A stretch of 10,456 nucleotides of DNA from Ruthenibacterium avium (GTDB taxonomy: Bacteria > Bacillota > Clostridia > Oscillospirales > Ruminococcaceae): the NCBI GenBank assembly GCA_019118905.1, contig DWYA01000068.1:1-10456 (forward strand). Direction: 5' to 3'. A program made the translations under genes and the position numbers. The notes beneath the pieces are model-generated. The model did not search any database, was not told the DNA's origin, and worked only from the letters and a program-made list of their open reading frames with translations. Shown here in pieces: positions 6,082 to 10,456 of the stretch (position 1 is the first letter of the stretch; each line of letters begins with the position of its first letter).

Positions 6082-9000
6082 ATGCCCAAAGATCCTTCGA
6101 TTAAAAAAGTTTTAGTGATTGGCTCCGGCCCGATTATCATTGGACAAGCCGCTGAGTTTGACTACTCCGGCACACAGGCCTGCCGCGCTTTAAAAAGCGA
6201 GGGCATCGAGGTGGTTTTGATTAACTCAAACCCCGCCACCATTATGACTGACACCAACATTGCCGACCGCGTGTATGTGGAGCCGATGACGGTGGAGATT
6301 TTGGAGCGCATCATCGAAAAGGAAAAGCCGGACTCCATTTTGCCGAACCTCGGCGGTCAGACCGGCTTAAACCTGGCGATGGAGCTGCACCGCAGCGGCT
6401 TTTTGGAAAAGCAGGGTGTGCGTCTTTTGGGCTGCCGCCCCGACACCATTGACCGCGCGGAGGATCGCCAGCTGTTTAAAGACACGATGGAGAAGCTGAA
6501 CCAGCCCATTATTCCGTCCAAAGTGGTGGAGACGCTGGAGGACGCTTTGAGCTTTGCCGAGGAAATTGGCTACCCTGTGATTGTACGCCCGGCGTTTACG
6601 ATGGGCGGCACGGGCGGCGGCATTTGCGACGATGCCGAGCAGCTGCGCGAAATCGGCACGAACGGCCTGCGCCTTTCGCCCATTCATCAGGTGCTGATTG
6701 AAAAGGGCATTGCGGGCTGGAAGGAAATTGAATACGAAGTCATGCGCGATGCCAAGGGCAACGTGATTACTGTTTGCAACATGGAGAACTTTGACCCCGT
6801 CGGCGTTCACACGGGTGACTCCATTGTTGTGGCTCCCAGCCAGACGCTGACCGACAAGGAATATCAAATGCTGCGCACGGCGGCACTCGATATCATCACG
6901 GAACTCGGCATTGAGGGCGGCTGCAACTGTCAGTTTGCCTTGAAGCCGGACAGCTTTGAGTATGCCGTCATTGAGGTCAACCCGCGTGTGTCGCGTTCGT
7001 CTGCGCTTGCGTCCAAGGCGACGGGTTATCCCATTGCGAAGGTGGCAACGAAAATTGCCATTGGTTATAGCCTCGATGAAATCACCAACGATGTGACCGG
7101 GCAGACCTGCGCTTGCTTTGAGCCGGCGCTTGACTACTGCGTGGTAAAATTCCCGAAATGGCCGTTTGATAAATTTGTTTACGCCAACAAGGCGCTCGGC
7201 ACTCAGATGATGGCGACGGGCGAAGTGATGGCGATTGCCAACAGCTTTGAACACGCCATGATGAAGGCGGTGTCCTCGATTGAGCTGGGCTTGGAAAGCA
7301 TGACCATGCCTTCGCTGGCCGAGCTGTCTGACGAGGAAATTGTCGAAAAGCTGAACGTTTGCGACGCCGACCGCAGCTTTGCAGTATACGAGGCCATTAA
7401 GCGCGGCGTTTCGTTTGACGTGATTTATGCCGCGACAAAAATTGACCGCTGGTTCCTTGCCAAGCTGAAAAATTTGGCGGATGTGGAATTGGCGCTGGCA
7501 AAGGAGACGCTGACCACCGCGCTTTACCGCAAAGCGAAAAAGCTGGGCTTTATGGACAAAACCATTCGCCGCCTGTCGGGGCAAGAGCTGCCCGAAGTAT
7601 TGAACGCAGGCTTTAAGATGGTTGATACCTGCGCCGCGGAATTTGACGCAAAAACGCCTTATTTCTATTCTTCTTTTGACGAGGAGAACGAGGCGGAGCA
7701 GTTTATTAAAGCACACGAGACCGGCAAGAAAAAGGTGCTGGTATTCGGTTCCGGCCCCATCCGCATTGGACAGGGCATTGAGTTTGACTACTGCTCGGTA
7801 CACTGCACTTGGGTGCTGAAAAAATACGGCTGTGAAGCGGTGATTGTCAACAACAACCCCGAGACGGTTTCCACCGACTTCGACACCGGTGACCGCCTGT
7901 ACTTTGACCCGCTGACCCCGGAAAGCGTGGACCACATCATTGCCACAGAAAAACCGTGGGCTTGTGTGGTGCAGTTCGGCGGACAGACGGCGATTAAGCT
8001 GGCAAAGCATCTCACCGAAAAAGGCGTGAAGATTTTGGGCACACCGTCCGACGCCATTGACGAGGCCGAGGACCGTGAGCGATTTGACGCCCTTTTGGAG
8101 AAGTGCGGCATTCCGCGTCCGAAGGGACTCACTGTTTACACCTGCGAGGAGGCATTGGAGGCCGGCAAACAGCTGGGCTACCCGGTGCTGCTGCGCCCGT
8201 CCTACGTTTTGGGCGGCCAGAACATGATTATCGCCTACAATGAGGCTGACGTAAAAGAATACATGGCCATTATCACCAGCCACGTTGAGATGGACAACCC
8301 CGTTTTGGTGGATAAGTATCTCATGGGTACCGAATGTGAAGTGGACGCCATCTGTGACGGCGAGGACTTCCTCATTCCCGGTATGATGGAGCATGTGGAA
8401 CGTGCGGGCATTCACTCCGGCGACTCGATTTCTGTCTATCCGCCGCAGAGCTTGAAGCAGAAGGTGCAGGCAACGATTATCGACTACACCGGACGTTTGG
8501 CGCGTGCGCTTAAAGTGGTTGGCTTGATGAATATTCAGTTCGTCATTTATAATGATGAAGTGTATATCATCGAGGTGAACCCGCGTTCTTCGCGCACGGT
8601 GCCGTATATCAGTAAAGTAACAGGTGTACCCATGGTAGATTTGGCCGTGCGCTGTATGCTGGGCGAGTGTCTGCGCGATTTGGGCTATGGCACGGGCCTG
8701 TATCCGTCCGGCGAATACTGCGCGGTGAAGGTGCCGGTGTTCAGCTTCTCCAAACTGCATAATGTGGACACCCAGCTGGGACCGGAGATGAAATCCACCG
8801 GTGAGGTACTGGGTATTGCCAAGAACTTTGAGGATGCGCTCATCAAGGGCCTTGTGGGTGCCGGTTATCAGATGCGCAAACCCGGTGAGGGCAAATGCTG
8901 CGTTCTGACTGTGAAGGATTCCGACAAACCTGAGCTGACGGCAATTGCATCGGATTTGAAAGCGATGGGGTACAAGCTGTATGGTACTTCCGGCACGGCT

Positions 9001-9291
9001 GACCACTTGAACCATAATATGGTCCCGTGCAGCCATGTGCGTAAGCTGAGCGAGGAGCATCCGAACTTGCAGGATCTTTTAGAGAGCGGCAAGGTGGACT
9101 ATGTCATTTCTACTTCGTCGAAGGGACGTATTCCCACGGCAGACTCGGTGAAGCTGCGCCGCAAAGCGGTAGAGCTGAGCATCCCGTGCTTGACGGCGAT
9201 TGACACCGCTAATGTGCTGGTGCGCTGCTTGAAATCGGGCAAGACGCTGCGCGATGTGGATATTGTGGACATTGCCGATATTTTAAAGTAA
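6082..9291 (+). CDS. carB: Carbamoyl-phosphate synthase, large subunit
   Basis: CarB (1069 residues) makes carbamoyl phosphate from bicarbonate, two ATP and the ammonia delivered by CarA. It has the classic duplicated layout. The carboxyphosphate half (about 1-400) has the MGGTGGG loop at 174-180 and metal ligands E298/N300 in EVNPR. A linker/oligomerisation region (about 400-550) follows. The carbamate-phosphorylating half (about 550-935) has E831/N833 in EVNPRSSRT. A C-terminal MGS-like allosteric domain (about 936-1069) includes SSKGRIPTADS, where nucleotide effectors such as UMP bind in relatives. Length is normal (E. coli about 1073). The ATG is 1 nt after the carA stop, with GGGGA at 6069-6073, so the subunits are probably co-translated. 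It is the last gene before a terminator. Confidence 0.98.
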   Translation: MPKDPSIKKVLVIGSGPIIIGQAAEFDYSGTQACRALKSEGIEVVLINSNPATIMTDTNIADRVYVEPMTVEILERIIEKEKPDSILPNLGGQTGLNLAMELHRSGFLEKQGVRLLGCRPDTIDRAEDRQLFKDTMEKLNQPIIPSKVVETLEDALSFAEEIGYPVIVRPAFTMGGTGGGICDDAEQLREIGTNGLRLSPIHQVLIEKGIAGWKEIEYEVMRDAKGNVITVCNMENFDPVGVHTGDSIVVAPSQTLTDKEYQMLRTAALDIITELGIEGGCNCQFALKPDSFEYAVIEVNPRVSRSSALASKATGYPIAKVATKIAIGYSLDEITNDVTGQTCACFEPALDYCVVKFPKWPFDKFVYANKALGTQMMATGEVMAIANSFEHAMMKAVSSIELGLESMTMPSLAELSDEEIVEKLNVCDADRSFAVYEAIKRGVSFDVIYAATKIDRWFLAKLKNLADVELALAKETLTTALYRKAKKLGFMDKTIRRLSGQELPEVLNAGFKMVDTCAAEFDAKTPYFYSSFDEENEAEQFIKAHETGKKKVLVFGSGPIRIGQGIEFDYCSVHCTWVLKKYGCEAVIVNNNPETVSTDFDTGDRLYFDPLTPESVDHIIATEKPWACVVQFGGQTAIKLAKHLTEKGVKILGTPSDAIDEAEDRERFDALLEKCGIPRPKGLTVYTCEEALEAGKQLGYPVLLRPSYVLGGQNMIIAYNEADVKEYMAIITSHVEMDNPVLVDKYLMGTECEVDAICDGEDFLIPGMMEHVERAGIHSGDSISVYPPQSLKQKVQATIIDYTGRLARALKVVGLMNIQFVIYNDEVYIIEVNPRSSRTVPYISKVTGVPMVDLAVRCMLGECLRDLGYGTGLYPSGEYCAVKVPVFSFSKLHNVDTQLGPEMKSTGEVLGIAKNFEDALIKGLVGAGYQMRKPGEGKCCVLTVKDSDKPELTAIASDLKAMGYKLYGTSGTADHLNHNMVPCSHVRKLSEEHPNLQDLLESGKVDYVISTSSKGRIPTADSVKLRRKAVELSIPCLTAIDTANVLVRCLKSGKTLRDVDIVDIADILK

Positions 9292-9300
9292 GATAAGAAG

Positions 9301-9343
9301 AAGGCGCTCTGTTTGCACTCATGTGCAGGCAGGGCGCTTTTTT
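9301..9343 (+). terminator. Intrinsic terminator of the pyr operon
   Basis: GCGCTCTG (9304-9311) pairs with CAGGGCGC (9330-9337) over 8 bp with one G-U pair. Inside it TGCAC/GTGCA (9314-9318/9323-9327) forms a second stem with a TCAT loop. Six T follow directly (9338-9343). It starts 12 nt after the carB stop codon and closes the operon. Confidence 0.9.
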
Positions 9344-9358
9344 GTGATTGTTTTGTTG

Positions 9359-9387
9359 TTGCAATAAGGGAAAAGTGTTTTTAATAT
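9359..9387 (+). promoter_or_regulatory. Possible promoter of the small membrane-protein gene
   Basis: TTGCAA (9359-9364) and TAATAT (9382-9387) are 17 bp apart in an AT-rich stretch, just after the carB terminator and 23 bp before the next start codon. The match to consensus is partial (4 of 6 in each box), and the predicted 5' leader would be very short. Confidence 0.4.
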
Positions 9388-9410
9388 AAAAGCAAAGGAG
9401 GGCGGCAAAT

Positions 9411-9899
9411 ATGGAAAAACGAAGATGGTGGGTAACGCTTGGCACAGCGCTTTTGATGATTGGTGTAATAGCGGCAGGGGATAAAATAGGACATGATAAT
9501 GAAATTCAGACAGAAGTGGAAGTAGTGCAGTATTGGAAGGAATCTGACAGCGTTCTGGCGACAACCGGAGAGCAAGGGGGGTTATTTACTTTTCAAATGC
9601 CGCAAAGCGGTGATATGGCAACGGGAGCAGACCTGACAAGATGCGGAACACTGCTGCGCATAACAGGGGGTGAGGAATGGCTGACGAGTTATCCAATGCA
9701 ATATCCCAATGTAAGGGAAGTAGAGTATATAGGAATGAGGGAAGATTTTGTCAAAACGTATTTTGATGGATTAAAGAAAAAGACACAGGGAATGGAACGG
9801 CAGGAAATTGTGGATGAGGTAGAGAAGATAAGCGAATTAAATGAAGGGGAGAAAGAAGCACTAGTGTATTTGCTTTGTAATGAACAGGGGATTTGGTAA
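9411..9899 (+). CDS. Hypothetical protein with an N-terminal membrane anchor
   Basis: I do not recognise this 162-residue protein. A charged start (MEKRR) is followed by a hydrophobic segment at about 7-22, which reads as a signal anchor or uncleaved signal; there is no lipobox cysteine. The rest (about 24-162) should lie outside the membrane, probably on the outer face by the positive-inside rule. It contains a central glycine/threonine-rich part and an acidic, helix-prone tail (about 124-158). Only two cysteines, C78 and C156, are present. AAAGGAGGG (9394-9402) is 8 nt from the ATG, so translation is well supported. Codons are clearly AT-richer than in the pyr genes, and the gene sits alone between the pyr terminator and the rrn promoters, with no strong terminator of its own. 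It may be lineage-specific or acquired. No function is proposed. Confidence 0.75.
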   Translation: MEKRRWWVTLGTALLMIGVIAAGDKIGHDNEIQTEVEVVQYWKESDSVLATTGEQGGLFTFQMPQSGDMATGADLTRCGTLLRITGGEEWLTSYPMQYPNVREVEYIGMREDFVKTYFDGLKKKTQGMERQEIVDEVEKISELNEGEKEALVYLLCNEQGIW

Positions 9900-9983
9900 G
9901 AAGGGTTAGAAAGAAGGGAAAGAGGTATAAAAAACGGAAAAAGAAGAAGAACAGAAAAAATTGAATTTTTTTAGAAAAAGGTG
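9900..9983 (+). promoter_or_regulatory. Purine-rich, A/T-tract region with UP-element-like sequence before rrn P1
   Basis: From 9900 to about 9960 the + strand is almost all purine (runs of GAAG and AAAAA). A6-TTGAA-T7 follows at 9955-9972, then TTAG and AAAAAG up to the -35 box of P1. Bases about 9960-9981 occupy the position of an UP element (roughly -40 to -60), which binds the RNA polymerase alpha subunits at strong rRNA promoters. A6/T7 could also form a weak all-A/T hairpin, but I do not consider it a convincing terminator for the gene upstream. Confidence 0.5.
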
Positions 9984-10012
9984 TTGACAATAGGAGGAAA
10001 GCGTGGTATTAT
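9984..10012 (+). promoter_or_regulatory. rRNA operon promoter P1
   Basis: Consensus TTGACA (9984-9989), 17-bp spacer, TATTAT (10007-10012). The base 7 nt after the -10 box is G (10019), the expected start. The predicted RNA begins GCTGTCC and can fold at once: TGTCC/GGACA (10021-10025/10031-10035) and CGCTG/CAGCG (10044-10048/10054-10058). No reading frame with a ribosome binding site follows before P2. Confidence 0.8.
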
Positions 10013-10143
10013 ATACAAGCTGTCCGGTGAGGACACGGCGGAACGCTGAAAAGCAGCGGTGAGAGAAACGGCCAAGAGGCGACGGTTCCACGGCGAGCGC
10101 AGCGGGAAGCGAAAAGAAAATATCTGAACCACGAAAAAAGGTG

Positions 10144-10172
10144 TTGACAAACGCTGAAAGGTGTGGTAAGAT
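10144..10172 (+). promoter_or_regulatory. rRNA operon promoter P2
   Basis: TTGACA (10144-10149), 17-bp spacer, TAAGAT (10167-10172), 160 bp after P1. G at 10179 is the expected start, again within GCTGTC. The stretch from the A-tract before the -35 box through GCTGTC is very similar to P1 (GGTGTTGACAA, GAAAG, GTGGTA in the same places), so P1 and P2 look like a tandem duplication. The early RNA can form CCTCC/GGAGG (10186-10190/10199-10203). Confidence 0.8.
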
Positions 10173-10230
10173 AAATAGGCTGTCACCTCCGCTGAGCAGG
10201 AGGGAGCGAAAGAAAAAATCAAAAAAGTGC

Positions 10231-10259
10231 TTGACAAAAGCTGCTGAGTATGATATAAT
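10231..10259 (+). promoter_or_regulatory. rRNA operon promoter P3
   Basis: TTGACA (10231-10236), 17-bp spacer and TATAAT (10254-10259) are all perfect consensus, 87 bp after P2, and preceded by A-tracts. G at 10266 is 7 nt past the -10 box. The early RNA can form CTCCT/AGGAG (10267-10271/10290-10294). Confidence 0.85.
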
Positions 10260-10304
10260 AAATGAGCTCCTAAACGCGAGAGCGAATGAAGGAGAGAGCA
10301 AGAA

Positions 10305-10330
10305 GGACCTTGAAAATTAAACAATATCAA
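10305..10330 (+). promoter_or_regulatory. boxA-like antitermination element of the rRNA leader
   Basis: GGACCTTGAAAATTAAACAA and following bases match the '(C)CTTGAAAACT(A)AA(C/T)A' element that Gram-positive rRNA leaders carry before 16S (and in spacers), the counterpart of E. coli boxA that loads Nus factors. Its place after three strong promoters supports an rRNA operon and not a protein gene. Recognition is from memory of the pattern. Confidence 0.65.
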
Positions 10331-10336
10331 GAAAGC

Positions 10337-10372
10337 TTAACGGAACCCTAGAGCGTGAAAAACGCTCGTTAA
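10337..10372 (+). other. Stem in the rRNA leader
   Basis: GAGCGT (10351-10356) pairs with ACGCTC (10362-10367) around GAAAA. TTAAC (10337-10341) pairs with GTTAA (10368-10372) as an outer stem closed over an unpaired 9-nt bulge on the 5' side. Such a stem fits boxB-like or processing structures of rRNA leaders; its role is inferred. Confidence 0.5.
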
Positions 10373-10402
10373 AATAAATTTATTTCCTTTAAGTAATTTT
10401 AG

Positions 10403-10420
10403 GACGCAAGCGATTGTGTC
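10403..10420 (+). other. GNRA-capped hairpin in the distal rRNA leader
   Basis: GACGCAA (10403-10409) and TTGTGTC (10414-10420) form 7 bp with one G-U pair, capped by GCGA, a stable GNRA tetraloop. From here to the right edge nothing matches the start of 16S rRNA (for example the conserved AGAGTTTGATC segment), so the gene itself should start beyond 10456. Confidence 0.5.
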
Positions 10421-10456
10421 TGAGGAATTGCAGAGATTTGAATTCAGCATTAGCTG

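Noticed and set aside
6367..9060. An 897-codon open frame on the minus strand opposite carB
   Set aside because: It lies wholly within the unmistakable carB gene, has no ribosome binding site or recognisable domain, and long antisense frames are expected opposite genes with strong third-position G/C bias. The 402-codon minus-strand frame at 1533-2741 is rejected for the same reason.
10373..10456. Start of the 16S rRNA gene inside the window
   Set aside because: No match to the conserved 16S 5' region is visible; this is still leader sequence.
1..10456. tRNA genes, CRISPR arrays, insertion-sequence ends or attachment sites
   Set aside because: No regularly spaced direct repeats, transposase frames or recognisable tRNA signature (such as GGTTCGAATCC) were seen on either strand by eye.

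Overview
The window is dominated by one co-directional operon (+ strand) for de novo pyrimidine synthesis, pyrC-pyrF-pyrK-pyrD-pyrE-carA-carB. It lies between the tail of an unrelated gene on the left and the promoter and leader region of an apparent ribosomal RNA operon on the right. The host looks like an anaerobic Firmicute of the Clostridia, perhaps the Oscillospiraceae/Ruminococcaceae side. Reasons are the PyrK + class 1B PyrD pair (the NAD-linked dihydroorotate dehydrogenase of Gram-positive anaerobes), strong AGGAGG-type ribosome binding sites, consensus TTGACA/TATAAT promoters with 17-bp spacers, and an rRNA leader of the Gram-positive 'CCTTGAAAA' type. Species cannot be read from this window. 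The operon is GC-rich, while both flanks are visibly AT-richer.

Layout. Bases 1-120 hold the last 39 codons of a gene that starts outside the window; its C-terminus resembles DNA methyltransferases. A perfect 13-bp inverted repeat follows. A near-consensus promoter at 281-309 starts the pyr transcript. The leader (about 316-544) holds an 11-bp hairpin, a 21-codon open reading frame with a perfect Shine-Dalgarno, a long U-rich stretch, and a hairpin plus nine-T terminator just ahead of pyrC. This resembles the UTP-sensing, translation-coupled attenuators of the enterobacterial pyrBI and pyrE genes, and not the PyrR system usual in Gram-positive bacteria. It is the most interesting item here.

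The seven enzymes supply carbamoyl phosphate (CarA, CarB), dihydroorotate (PyrC), orotate (PyrD with its electron-transfer partner PyrK), OMP (PyrE) and UMP (PyrF). Aspartate carbamoyltransferase (pyrB) and the regulator gene pyrR are not in the window. pyrF/pyrK and pyrK/pyrD overlap, and carA/carB are 1 nt apart, which suggests translational coupling of partner subunits. A strong intrinsic terminator follows carB.

The right end holds a small AT-rich gene for an unrecognised membrane-anchored protein. After it come three tandem strong promoters (P1-P3) with A/T-rich upstream tracts, predicted to start with G, then a boxA-like element and processing-type hairpins. The 16S rRNA gene itself should begin beyond the right edge.
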